Shown: positions 48,190-56,730 of the stretch, piece after piece
How the letters are laid out: every line of letters begins with the position of its first letter
Position numbering within the stretch: the first letter of the stretch is position 1
Assembly (NCBI RefSeq): GCF_001618955.1
Contig: NZ_LVYV01000034.1
Location: 1 to 64,000, forward strand
Length of the DNA stretch: 64,000 nucleotides
Source: Tardiphaga robiniae
Lineage (GTDB): Bacteria; Pseudomonadota; Alphaproteobacteria; Rhizobiales; Xanthobacteraceae
Direction of reading: 5' to 3'
Program-made: the position numbers and the translations under genes
Notes under the pieces: generated by a model
Database searches by the model: none
What the model saw: the letters and a program-made list of their open reading frames with translations, nothing else
What the model was told of the DNA's origin: nothing

Positions 48190-51100
48190 AGGTGTACAGC
48201 GTCTTCAAGGTGGCCATGTATTGATCGAGGTCGAAGCGGTCGATCAGCGAACGCATCTGGGCGACGAAGTCGGCATGTTCGGGGTGTTCGTTGCCGATCT
48301 CGTCGAGCTTGAGCTGGATGGCGCGGATGTGCCCCATCTGCCCGAGGCTGATGAGTTCCTCCACATGATGCACCGGCGGTCGGGCGCCGCTGGTGGGCGT
48401 CCATTGCGGCAGAGGCGCCACTTCGTCGCGTTCGTATTGCCATTCGATCTTTAGGAGTTGTCCGATCTGTTCGATCAGCCGCGGCAGTTCGATCGGCTTC
48501 ATCAGGTAGCCGTCATGGAATGGCTGGGCGAGCGGCGTGCCATGGGCTTCCAACGCGCTAGCCGAGACCATCAGGATACGCGCCTGATGGTGGCCCGACG
48601 ACCGTAGCTTCTCGGCGACGGTCCATCCGTCCATACCGGCCATGGAAATATCCAGCAGGAACAGATCGGGGCGGCAATGCTGGGCGAGGCTGAGGCAGGC
48701 CTGGCCATCCGGCGCGCTCAGAAGGATGAAGCCCAGCGGCGTCAGCACCTGGCGCAAGAGGTCGCGCTGCGTTGGATCGTCGTCGGTGACGAGAATGGTC
48801 TTGCGCGCGCCGTGATAGCCATAGATCGGCGCGTCCACCGGCGCGATACGGGTGGGATTGGTCACCTCCGACAGCAGCATCTTGACGCGGAAGGTGCTGC
48901 CGGTGCCGACCTCGCTGGAGACGCGGATGTCGCCGCCCATCACGCCGGCGAGCAGTTTGGAAATCGTGAGGCCCAAACCTGTGCCGGTGTGCGGCTGCGC
49001 GGCGCCGAGCGCGCCGCGTTCGAACGGCGCGAAGATGCGTTCCAGATCGTCGGGACGAATGCCGGGTCCGGTATCGATAATCTCGAATTCAGCGACCGGG
49101 CTGCGATAATGGATCACGAACTGCACGCTGCCTGCTTGCGTGAACTTGATAGCGTTGGAGAGCAGGTTGATCAGGATCTGTCGCAACCGCTTCTCGTCGG
49201 CATAGACCACGGTCGGCAGAATGTTCGGCCGCCGGAACACGAAGTCGATGCCCTTGGCTGCGGCCTGCAGGCGGAACATGCCGACGAGCTGATCGAGGAA
49301 GTCGGTGAGGCGGACTTCGTCACGCGACAGATAGAGACGACCTGCCTCGATCTTGGAAATATCGAGAATGCCGTCGATCAGTCCGGAGAGATGATCGGCG
49401 CTGCGCTTGACCACGCGCACCTGATCGCGCGGGCGCGTCTGCAGGCTTTCGTCCTGCTCCAGGAGCTGCGCATAGCCACTGATGGCATTGAGCGGCGAGC
49501 GGAGCTCGTGGCTCAGGCCGACCACATAGCGGCTCTTGGCGAGGTTGGCGGATTCTGCGACCTCCTTGGCGCGCTGCAGTTCTGCATCGGTGCGCTTGTG
49601 CGCGTCGATTTCCTGCATCAGCAGGGTGGTCTGCCGCTTGGTCTCGGCTTCCGCGGCGCGACGGCTTTGCTTGGCCAGCACGAATAGCCATGCCACCACG
49701 CCGATGATGATCGCCAGCGCGAAGAACACTTTCCACAGCACTTCCGAGACCTGCGCACTGTCTCCCGGCGATGCAGCGGAGGTCTGCAGATAGATCAGTC
49801 CCAGCGTCAGGCCGACGAGACCGGCAGCAATCATGAACACGCCAAGATAATGGCCGAGCTGTGAATTGAGCCGGGCCAGGATCGGCTCCGGCAGCAATTT
49901 GCCGAACGTCGCCGACATCTGTGCGTCGATCCGCGCATGCGGCTTGCAGAGATCGTGGCAACGCGCATCGAGCGAGCAGCACAGTGAGCAGATCGGGCCG
50001 GCATAGGCCGGGCAATGCGCCATGTCCTCGGGCTCGAACGAATGTTCGCAGATACAGCACTGGATCGCTGCCATGTTCTGCCAGGCGCGCTTCGGCTTGC
50101 GGGCAATGTAGTATTTCCCACCTGTTGCGAAGGCGATGATGGGGGCGGTGGCGAGCGCGGTGATCAGCGCCACGAAAGGCGATAGCGCCTTGGCCGTGGG
50201 CCCGAACAGGCCATAGAAGGCGCTGACCGACATCAATGTCGCAGCTAGCATCGCGCCGACGCCGACCGGGTTGATGTCGTAGAGATGCGCGCGTTTGAAT
50301 TCCATCTGCTGCGGGCGCAGTCCGAGCGGCTTGTTGATCACGAGATCGGCGACCAGCGCGCCGACCCATGCAATGGCAACATTGGAATACAGCGCCAGCG
50401 TCTGCTCCAGCGCCTTGTAGACGCCGATCTCCATCAGCAGTAGCGCGACCAGCACGTTGAACACCAACCAGACCACGCGGCCGGGATGGCTGTGAGTGAG
50501 GCGCGAGAAGAAGTTCGACCAGGCGATCGAGCCTGCATAGGCGTTGGTGACGTTGATCTTGAGCTGCGACAGGATCACGAAGGTGCCGGTCAGTGCCAGC
50601 GCGAGATCGGGCTGGGACAACACATAGCGAAACGCTTCGAGATACATATGTGCGGGCTCGGCGGCGTGCTCGGCCGAAACGCCGTGGGTCAGTGCGAAAT
50701 AAGCGAGGAACGAGCCGGCCAGCAGCTTGATCGCGCCGACAATGATCCAGCCCGGGCCCGCGCACAGCAGCGCTACCCACCAGCTCGCACGCGAGTTGCG
50801 GCGGTCGCGCGGCAGGAAGCGCAGGAAGTCGACCTGTTCGCCGATCTGCGCGACCAGCGAGAATACGACCGAAGCGGCGGTGCCAAACAGCAGGAGATCG
50901 AGATGGCCGGCGGCGCTGCCGTGGTCGCCCGGAAATTTGGTCCAGGCCACGAAGGAGTCGCGGCTGGCATAGGCGATGGCCGCGAAAGGCAGCAGGTTGA
51001 GCACCAGCCAGATCGGCTGGGTCCAGAGCTGAAAACGGCTGATTAGCGTGATGCCGTGGGTCACCAGCGGGATGATGACCACGGCCGATATCAGGTAGCC

Positions 51101-51553
51101 GATGGGGCGTGGAATATCGAAACACATCTCCAGTGCCGAGGCGAGAATGACGGCCTCGATGGCGAAGAAGATGAAGGTGAAAGACGCATAAATCAGCGAG
51201 GTAACAGTCGAGCCGATATAGCCGAAACCGGCACCGCGGGTGAGGAGATCGATATCAATGCCGCATTTTGCGGCATAATACGCGATCGGCAATCCGCAGC
51301 AGAAGATGATGACGCTGACCACCAGGATCGCTGCCGTGGCGTTGGTCATGCCGTAATTGATGGTGATGGTGCCGCCGACGGCCTCGAGGGCGAGAAACGA
51401 AATAGCGCCCAATGCCGTGTTGGCGACCCGCGCGGCGGACCAGCGCCTAGCGCTCTTCGCCGTAAAGCGGAGTGCGTAATCCTCCAGGGTCTGGTTGGCG
51501 ACCCATTGATTGTACTGGCGTCTCACGCGGTCGATACGCTGCCGCCCTGCCAC
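48179..51553 (-). CDS. Hybrid histidine kinase with NCS1-transporter-like sensor domain (1124 aa)
   Basis: Residues about 1-485 resemble a purine-cytosine/NCS1 permease: 12 or so membrane segments, an N-terminal RRQYNQWVANQTLEDYALRF, and GSIAWSNFFSRLTHSHPGR as in these transporters. Residues 499-536 are Cys-rich (C499, C500, C502, C514, C522, C525, C526, C532, C536), probably metal-binding. Two more membrane segments (about 567-590 and 605-627) and a coiled coil lead to the kinase core: H682 in LSHELRSPLNAI, N-box LINLLSNAIKF, DTGPGI, GTGLGL. A receiver domain follows (D968, K1019) and a helical tail of about 100 residues. Probably senses a small amide, urea or nucleobase and signals to the LuxR regulator. 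Confidence 0.92.
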   Translation of the reverse strand: MAGRQRIDRVRRQYNQWVANQTLEDYALRFTAKSARRWSAARVANTALGAISFLALEAVGGTITINYGMTNATAAILVVSVIIFCCGLPIAYYAAKCGIDIDLLTRGAGFGYIGSTVTSLIYASFTFIFFAIEAVILASALEMCFDIPRPIGYLISAVVIIPLVTHGITLISRFQLWTQPIWLVLNLLPFAAIAYASRDSFVAWTKFPGDHGSAAGHLDLLLFGTAASVVFSLVAQIGEQVDFLRFLPRDRRNSRASWWVALLCAGPGWIIVGAIKLLAGSFLAYFALTHGVSAEHAAEPAHMYLEAFRYVLSQPDLALALTGTFVILSQLKINVTNAYAGSIAWSNFFSRLTHSHPGRVVWLVFNVLVALLLMEIGVYKALEQTLALYSNVAIAWVGALVADLVINKPLGLRPQQMEFKRAHLYDINPVGVGAMLAATLMSVSAFYGLFGPTAKALSPFVALITALATAPIIAFATGGKYYIARKPKRAWQNMAAIQCCICEHSFEPEDMAHCPAYAGPICSLCCSLDARCHDLCKPHARIDAQMSATFGKLLPEPILARLNSQLGHYLGVFMIAAGLVGLTLGLIYLQTSAASPGDSAQVSEVLWKVFFALAIIIGVVAWLFVLAKQSRRAAEAETKRQTTLLMQEIDAHKRTDAELQRAKEVAESANLAKSRYVVGLSHELRSPLNAISGYAQLLEQDESLQTRPRDQVRVVKRSADHLSGLIDGILDISKIEAGRLYLSRDEVRLTDFLDQLVGMFRLQAAAKGIDFVFRRPNILPTVVYADEKRLRQILINLLSNAIKFTQAGSVQFVIHYRSPVAEFEIIDTGPGIRPDDLERIFAPFERGALGAAQPHTGTGLGLTISKLLAGVMGGDIRVSSEVGTGSTFRVKMLLSEVTNPTRIAPVDAPIYGYHGARKTILVTDDDPTQRDLLRQVLTPLGFILLSAPDGQACLSLAQHCRPDLFLLDISMAGMDGWTVAEKLRSSGHHQARILMVSASALEAHGTPLAQPFHDGYLMKPIELPRLIEQIGQLLKIEWQYERDEVAPLPQWTPTSGARPPVHHVEELISLGQMGHIRAIQLKLDEIGNEHPEHADFVAQMRSLIDRFDLDQYMATLKTLYTYDH

Positions 51554-51619
51554 TACTTCGCTCCTGACCCTGTCAAACTACGCATGTTTACGTGATGCAA
51601 AAACCTACGTCGGCATTTT

Positions 51620-51658
51620 GCGGTGCAGTATACGCGATCTCGCGTATCCGTGCACCGC
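51620..51658. promoter_or_regulatory. Large dyad between the sensor kinase and urtA
   Basis: GCGGTGCA (51620-51627) and TGCACCGC (51651-51658) form a perfect outer pair, and ATACGCGA (51630-51637) with TCGCGTAT (51640-51647) a perfect inner pair around a TC centre. This 39-base symmetric site lies 58 bases upstream of urtA and 67 upstream of the kinase gene. It could bind the LuxR-type regulator, or NtrC (compare TGCACY...RGTGCA), or form an RNA hairpin. Confidence 0.65.
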
Positions 51659-51715
51659 ACAAGTTCAGCAATGCTTGCCTCACCAATAGGCGTACTCGAA
51701 ACCAGTGGGGTTGAA

Positions 51716-52975
51716 ATGTCAGACGAGAAGAAACCGGGCTTGCACTCGCCATTGCGGCGTAAACTGTTGATGGGCATGGCGGCTTTGCCGGCAATATCGC
51801 TGCTTCCGCGCACATCTTTTGCGCAGGCGCCGGCCACCTCGGCCATCAACACCACGGGCCTCGCGGTTACCGATACGGAAGTCACCGTCGGCATCCTGCA
51901 TTCCGTCACCGGTACGATGGCCATCTCGGAAACCGGCTCGGTACAGGCTGAAAAGCTCGCCATCGATCAGATCAACGCCATGGGCGGCGTGCTCGGCCGC
52001 AAGATCAAGTTCATCCAGGAAGACGGTGCCTCGGACTGGCCGACCTTCGCTGAAAAGGCCAAGAAGCTGCTGGTCAACGACAAGGTCGCTGCCATCATGG
52101 GCTGCTGGACCTCGGCCTCCCGCAAGGCGGTGCTGCCGGTCATGGAACAATATAACGGCATGCTCTACTATCCGACCTTTTATGAAGGTCTCGAGCAGTC
52201 CAAGAACGTGATCTATACCGGTCAGGAAGCTACCCAGCAGATCCTCGCCGGCCTCGACTGGGTCTCCAAGACCAAGAACGGCAAGAGCTTCTATCTGATC
52301 GGCTCGGACTATATCTGGCCGCGCACGTCGATGAAGATCGCCCGCAAGCACATCGAGGGCAAGCTCGGCGGCAAGGTGTCGGGCGAAGAATACTTCCCAC
52401 TCGGCCACACCCAGTTCAACTCGGTGATCAACAAGATCAAGCTGACCAAGCCGGACGTGATCTATGCGGCAGTGGTCGGTGGCTCCAATGTCGCCTTCTA
52501 CAAGCAGCTCAAGGCGGCCGGCATCGACCTGTCGAAGCAGACCCTGCTGACCATCTCGGTCACCGAGGACGAGATCGACGGCATCGGCGGCGAGAACATC
52601 GCGGGCGCCTATGCCTGTATGAAGTACTTCCAGTCGCTCGATAATCCGAACAACAAGGAATTCGTCGCCGCCTTCAAGAAGATGTGGGGCGAGAAGACCG
52701 TGATCGGCGACGTGACGCAGGCCGCCTATCTCGGCCCGTGGCTCTGGAAAATGACGGTCGAAAAGGCCGGCTCCTTCGATATCGACAAGATCGCGCCCGC
52801 GTCTGCCGGCATCGAATTCACCAAGGCGCCGGAAGGCTACGTCAAGGTCCATCCGAACCACCATCTGTGGTCGAAGGCCCGCGTCGGCCAGGCCCAGCTC
52901 GATGGGCAGTTCAAGGTGGTCTACGAGACGCCCGAACTGATCGAGCCGGATCCGTTCCCCAAAGGCTACCAGTAA
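51716..52975 (+). CDS. urtA: Urea/short-chain amide ABC binding protein UrtA
   Basis: Periplasmic binding protein of the UrtA/FmdD-type branch of the LivK family. The N-terminal signal contains RRKLLMGMAALPAIS and a FAQ-AP cleavage site. The mature part begins EVTVGILHSVTGTMAISET, and CWTSASRKAVLPVMEQYNGM is diagnostic of urea/amide binders. I use the ATG at 51716 with GGGG about seven bases before it; the longer frame to 51623 crosses the dyad. A GCGGAG/CTCCGC hairpin follows the stop (52994-53010), as often found between binding-protein and permease genes. Confidence 0.93.
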   Translation: MSDEKKPGLHSPLRRKLLMGMAALPAISLLPRTSFAQAPATSAINTTGLAVTDTEVTVGILHSVTGTMAISETGSVQAEKLAIDQINAMGGVLGRKIKFIQEDGASDWPTFAEKAKKLLVNDKVAAIMGCWTSASRKAVLPVMEQYNGMLYYPTFYEGLEQSKNVIYTGQEATQQILAGLDWVSKTKNGKSFYLIGSDYIWPRTSMKIARKHIEGKLGGKVSGEEYFPLGHTQFNSVINKIKLTKPDVIYAAVVGGSNVAFYKQLKAAGIDLSKQTLLTISVTEDEIDGIGGENIAGAYACMKYFQSLDNPNNKEFVAAFKKMWGEKTVIGDVTQAAYLGPWLWKMTVEKAGSFDIDKIAPASAGIEFTKAPEGYVKVHPNHHLWSKARVGQAQLDGQFKVVYETPELIEPDPFPKGYQ

Positions 52976-53108
52976 GCCTTCCTCCTCAAGTGCGGAGCGT
53001 ATCTCCGCGCGCCTTCTCCCTGGCGCGGACGACCTATCCGCGCACGACAACCCCGCGTCGCGTCTCATCGCGCGGCGCGGGACCCTTTCCCTGACGGAGG
53101 ACGGATCG

Positions 53109-54035
53109 ATGTTCGGCGACTATTCGATTGGTGACCTTGGCGCCATCTTCGCAATGCAGGGCTTTGCCGGCCTGATCCTGTTCTCGGTCTACGTGCTGAT
53201 GGCCCTGGGCCTCGCCATCATCTTCGGCCAGATGGGCGTCATCAACATGGCGCATGGCGAATTCATGATCCTCGGCGCTTACGTCACCTGGCTGACGTCG
53301 AACTTCTTCCAGTCGCATCTGCCGTCGCTGTTCTCGGGCTACTTCTTCGTCGCCATGGTCCTCGCCTTCATCGCCTCCGGTGCGCTGGGGATGTTGGTCG
53401 AATGGGGGCTGATACGGCATCTCTACAAGCGCCCGCTCGACACGCTGCTGGCGACCTGGGGCCTCAGCCTGATCCTGCAGCAGGCCTATCGTTCGGTGTT
53501 CGGCGCCCGTGAAGTCGGCGTCGAACTGCCGCAATGGATGATGGGCTCCAAGCAGGTCACCGATACGATCGAAGTGCCGATCAACGGCATCTTCGTGATG
53601 GTGCTGACGCTGGGGATCACCATGGTGGTGGCCTACATCATGTACAAGTCGCGTTGGGGTCGTCAGGTTCGTGCCGTGGTGCAGAACCGCGTGATGGCCG
53701 GCGCCGTCGGCATCAATACCGAGAAGGTTGACCGCTATACGTTCGGTCTCGGCTGCGGCATCGCCGGGATCGCCGGCTCCGCCTTCACCATGATCGGCTC
53801 GACCGGGCCGACCTCCGGCCAGCTCTACATCGTCGATACGTTCCTTGTCGTGGTGTTCGGCGGCGCGGCCAGCCTGTTCGGGACCATTGCCTCGGCCTTC
53901 ACCATCTCCCAGGCGCAGTCGACCATGGAGTTCTTCATGTCTGGCTCGATGGCCAAGGTGCTGACGCTGCTCACCATCGTCGGAATCCTGATGATCCGGC
54001 CGCAGGGCCTGTTCGCCCTCAAGGTCCGCAAGTAA
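53109..54035 (+). CDS. urtB: Urea/amide ABC permease UrtB
   Basis: LivH-type inner-membrane permease of 308 residues, with about eight hydrophobic segments. GLAIIFGQMGVINMAHGEFM near the N-terminus is the UrtB/LivH signature, and GLGCGIAGIAGSAFTMIGST lies in the second half. GACGGAGGAC precedes the ATG. It forms the heterodimeric channel with UrtC, encoded 36 bases downstream. Confidence 0.94.
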   Translation: MFGDYSIGDLGAIFAMQGFAGLILFSVYVLMALGLAIIFGQMGVINMAHGEFMILGAYVTWLTSNFFQSHLPSLFSGYFFVAMVLAFIASGALGMLVEWGLIRHLYKRPLDTLLATWGLSLILQQAYRSVFGAREVGVELPQWMMGSKQVTDTIEVPINGIFVMVLTLGITMVVAYIMYKSRWGRQVRAVVQNRVMAGAVGINTEKVDRYTFGLGCGIAGIAGSAFTMIGSTGPTSGQLYIVDTFLVVVFGGAASLFGTIASAFTISQAQSTMEFFMSGSMAKVLTLLTIVGILMIRPQGLFALKVRK

Positions 54036-54071
54036 GCGCGTGCAGTACAGACAGAGCAGGGCATCATTACC

Positions 54072-55217
54072 ATGATCAATTCACGCTTCTTCAACCGCTC
54101 GGAGCTTCTCGGTTTCCTGTCGCTGCTGCTGCTGCTCGCGGTGATCCTGCCGCTGTTTCTCGATGTGTTTCGTCTCAACCTCGTCGCCAAATATCTGACC
54201 TATGCCTTCGTCGCCCTGGGCCTTGTGATGTGCTGGGGTTATGGCGGCATTCTCAGCCTCGGACAGGGCGTGTTCTTCGGCCTCGGCGGCTACTGCATGG
54301 CGATGTTCCTCAAGCTGGAAGCCTCCAGCGTCGCCAACACCAAGATCCAGTCGACCCCCGGCATTCCGGATTTCATGGACTGGAACCAGATCACCGCGCT
54401 GCCGCTGTTCTGGAAGCCGTTCCACTCGCTGACGCTCACCATAATCGCCATACTCGTGGTGCCGACGCTGCTGGCCTTCATCATTGGCGCGGCGATGTTC
54501 AAGCGGCGTGTCGGCGGCGTCTATTTCGCCATCATCACCCAGGCCATCGCGGCCATCGCCACCATCCTGATCATCGGCCAGCAGGGCTACACCGGCGGCA
54601 TCAATGGCATGACCGACCTGCGCACGCTGAACGGCTGGGACATCCGCACCGACCACGCCAAGGTCATTCTCTACTTCTTTGAAGTGTTCGTGCTGTTTGC
54701 TTGCATCATCGCGGCGCAATTCATCCGGCTGACCAAGCTTGGCCGCATCCTGGTGGCGATGCGCGAGCAGGAGGACCGTGTTCGCTTCTCCGGCTACAGC
54801 GTCGCCAACTTCAAGATCTTCGCCTTCTGTGCTGCGGCGATGTTCGCAGCGATTGGCGGCGCCATGTTCACGCTGCAGATCGGTTTCATGTCGCCGTCCT
54901 TTGTCGGCATCGTGCCGTCGATCGAGATGGTGATCTACACGGCGGTTGGCGGCCGCATGTCCATCTTCGGCGCCGTCTACGGCACGCTCTTGGTGAACTA
55001 CGCCAAGACGATGCTGTCGGAATCTTTCCCGGAACTCTGGCTGTTCGGCCTCGGCGGCTTGTTCATCGCCGTGGTGTTGTTCTTCCCCAATGGCCTGTCC
55101 GGTATCTGGCGCGATCACGTGGCGCGCCACATCGATCGCCTGATCGCCATGCGCTCGTCTAAATCCAAGAAGGCCTGGGCCATCAAATCCGCCGCCGACG
55201 GCGCGCCGGCCGAGTAA
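54072..55217 (+). CDS. urtC: Urea/amide ABC permease UrtC
   Basis: LivM-type permease of 381 residues with about ten hydrophobic segments. YGGILSLGQGVFFGLGGYCM is the typical early motif, QGYTGGINGMTDL is a UrtC marker, and AMREQEDRVRFSGYSVANFK is the cytoplasmic coupling loop. It ends in a basic tail. The urtD gene starts 9 bases after its stop. Confidence 0.94.
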   Translation: MINSRFFNRSELLGFLSLLLLLAVILPLFLDVFRLNLVAKYLTYAFVALGLVMCWGYGGILSLGQGVFFGLGGYCMAMFLKLEASSVANTKIQSTPGIPDFMDWNQITALPLFWKPFHSLTLTIIAILVVPTLLAFIIGAAMFKRRVGGVYFAIITQAIAAIATILIIGQQGYTGGINGMTDLRTLNGWDIRTDHAKVILYFFEVFVLFACIIAAQFIRLTKLGRILVAMREQEDRVRFSGYSVANFKIFAFCAAAMFAAIGGAMFTLQIGFMSPSFVGIVPSIEMVIYTAVGGRMSIFGAVYGTLLVNYAKTMLSESFPELWLFGLGGLFIAVVLFFPNGLSGIWRDHVARHIDRLIAMRSSKSKKAWAIKSAADGAPAE

Positions 55218-55226
55218 GGGGACATC

Positions 55227-55982
55227 ATGCTCATCGGACATCAGCCCAAAGAGTTTTTGCTTGCGGTCGAAGGGCTCACCGTTTCCTTCGACGGCTTCAA
55301 GGCGGTCAACGATCTCTCCTTCTATGTGGAGGAGAACGAGATCCGCGTGATCATCGGCCCCAATGGCGCGGGCAAGACCACCGTCCTCGATCTGATCTGC
55401 GGCAAGACCAAAGCTACCTCGGGTTCGGTGCAGTTTCGGGGCACGGAACTGACCAAGCTGAAGGAAAACCAGATCGTGCAGGCCGGCGTTGGCCGCAAGT
55501 TCCAGACGCCGTCTGTCTATGACGATCTGACGGTGTTCGAAAATCTGGAGATCTCCTATCCGCGCGGTCGCTCGGTGTTCGGTTCGCTGATGTTCAAGCG
55601 CGATGCCGCGGTGCGCGAGCGCGTCGAGGAAGTCGCCGAGATGATCTTCCTGAAGGATCGTCTCAACATGTATGCCGACGTGCTTTCGCATGGCCAGAAA
55701 CAGTGGCTCGAGATCGGCATGCTGCTGATTCAGGATCCGGACCTCTTGATGCTCGACGAACCGGTCGCCGGCATGAGCGTCAGCGAGCGCGTCAAGACTG
55801 CGGAGCTGCTCAATACCATCATCAAGAATCGCTCGGTGCTGGTGATCGAACACGACATGAAATTCGTCGAGGACATCGCTCACAAGGTGACCGTGCTGCA
55901 TCAGGGACAGATCCTGTCCGAAGGCACCATGGAGAAGGTCCAGAACGACCCGAAGGTCATTGAAGTTTATCTGGGTCATTGA
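55227..55982 (+). CDS. urtD: Urea/amide ABC ATPase UrtD
   Basis: LivG-type ATPase of 251 residues. Walker A GPNGAGKTT, Q-loop region GRKFQTPSVYDDLTVFENL, signature LSHGQKQWLEIGMLL (the SHGQ variant is typical of UrtD), Walker B LLMLDEPVAGMS and H-loop IEHDMKFV. It heterodimerises with UrtE, encoded 10 bases downstream. Confidence 0.94.
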   Translation: MLIGHQPKEFLLAVEGLTVSFDGFKAVNDLSFYVEENEIRVIIGPNGAGKTTVLDLICGKTKATSGSVQFRGTELTKLKENQIVQAGVGRKFQTPSVYDDLTVFENLEISYPRGRSVFGSLMFKRDAAVRERVEEVAEMIFLKDRLNMYADVLSHGQKQWLEIGMLLIQDPDLLMLDEPVAGMSVSERVKTAELLNTIIKNRSVLVIEHDMKFVEDIAHKVTVLHQGQILSEGTMEKVQNDPKVIEVYLGH

Positions 55983-55992
55983 GGAGATCATC

Positions 55993-56682
55993 ATGCTCGC
56001 TATCAACGATCTCCACGTCGCTTACGGCCAGAGCGAAGTTCTGCATGGCCTGAATGTCTCGGTGCAGCCCAACGAAATCGTGGCCATCATGGGCCGCAAC
56101 GGCATGGGCAAGACCACGCTGATGAAATCGCTGATGGGCATCGTGCCGACCAAGTCGGGCTCGGTGACCATGGAAGGCAAGGAGCTCGGTGCGCTGAAGA
56201 GCTATGAGCGCGTCGCGCGCGGCCTCGCCTACGTGCCGCAGGGCCGCATGATCTTCTCCCATATGACGGTGAAGGAGAATATCGAGACCGGCCTTGTCGC
56301 CTCCGGCGAGAAGGAAGTGCCCGGCGATCTCTATGAGCTGTTTCCGGTGCTGCTCGAAATGAAAGGCCGTCGCGGCGGCAATCTCTCCGGCGGCCAACAG
56401 CAGCAGCTTGCCATTGCGCGGGCGCTCGCGACCAAGCCGAAGGTTCTGCTGCTGGACGAACCCACCGAAGGCATCCAGCCGTCGATCATCAAGGACATGG
56501 CGCGGACGCTGAAGCACATCCGCGACACCAAGGGCCTGTCGATCATCGTCTCCGAACAGGTGCTGAGTTTCGCGCTCGATGTCGCCGACCGCGTGCTGGT
56601 GATCGAAAACGGCGAGATCGTTCGCGACGAAGCCCGCGAAGGTATCGATGCCGCGCAGATCGCTAAATATCTGTCCGTCTAA
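55993..56682 (+). CDS. urtE: Urea/amide ABC ATPase UrtE
   Basis: LivF-type ATPase of 229 residues. Walker A GRNGMGKTT, signature NLSGGQQQQLAIARAL, Walker B VLLLDEPTEGIQPS, and VSEQVLSFALDVADRVLVIE in place of a classic H-loop histidine, as is usual for UrtE. I chose the ATG at 55993 with GAGGAG before it over the upstream in-frame start at 55960, which lies inside urtD. Confidence 0.93.
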   Translation: MLAINDLHVAYGQSEVLHGLNVSVQPNEIVAIMGRNGMGKTTLMKSLMGIVPTKSGSVTMEGKELGALKSYERVARGLAYVPQGRMIFSHMTVKENIETGLVASGEKEVPGDLYELFPVLLEMKGRRGGNLSGGQQQQLAIARALATKPKVLLLDEPTEGIQPSIIKDMARTLKHIRDTKGLSIIVSEQVLSFALDVADRVLVIENGEIVRDEAREGIDAAQIAKYLSV

Positions 56683-56730
56683 TTCACCACGCGTCCAACC
56701 ACCAAGACAGTAACCGAAGGGGAGCATTGA

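Noticed and set aside
54081-56006. A 641-codon minus-strand frame across urtC and urtD
   Set aside because: Shadow of well-supported ABC transporter genes; His/Asp-rich translation without motifs.
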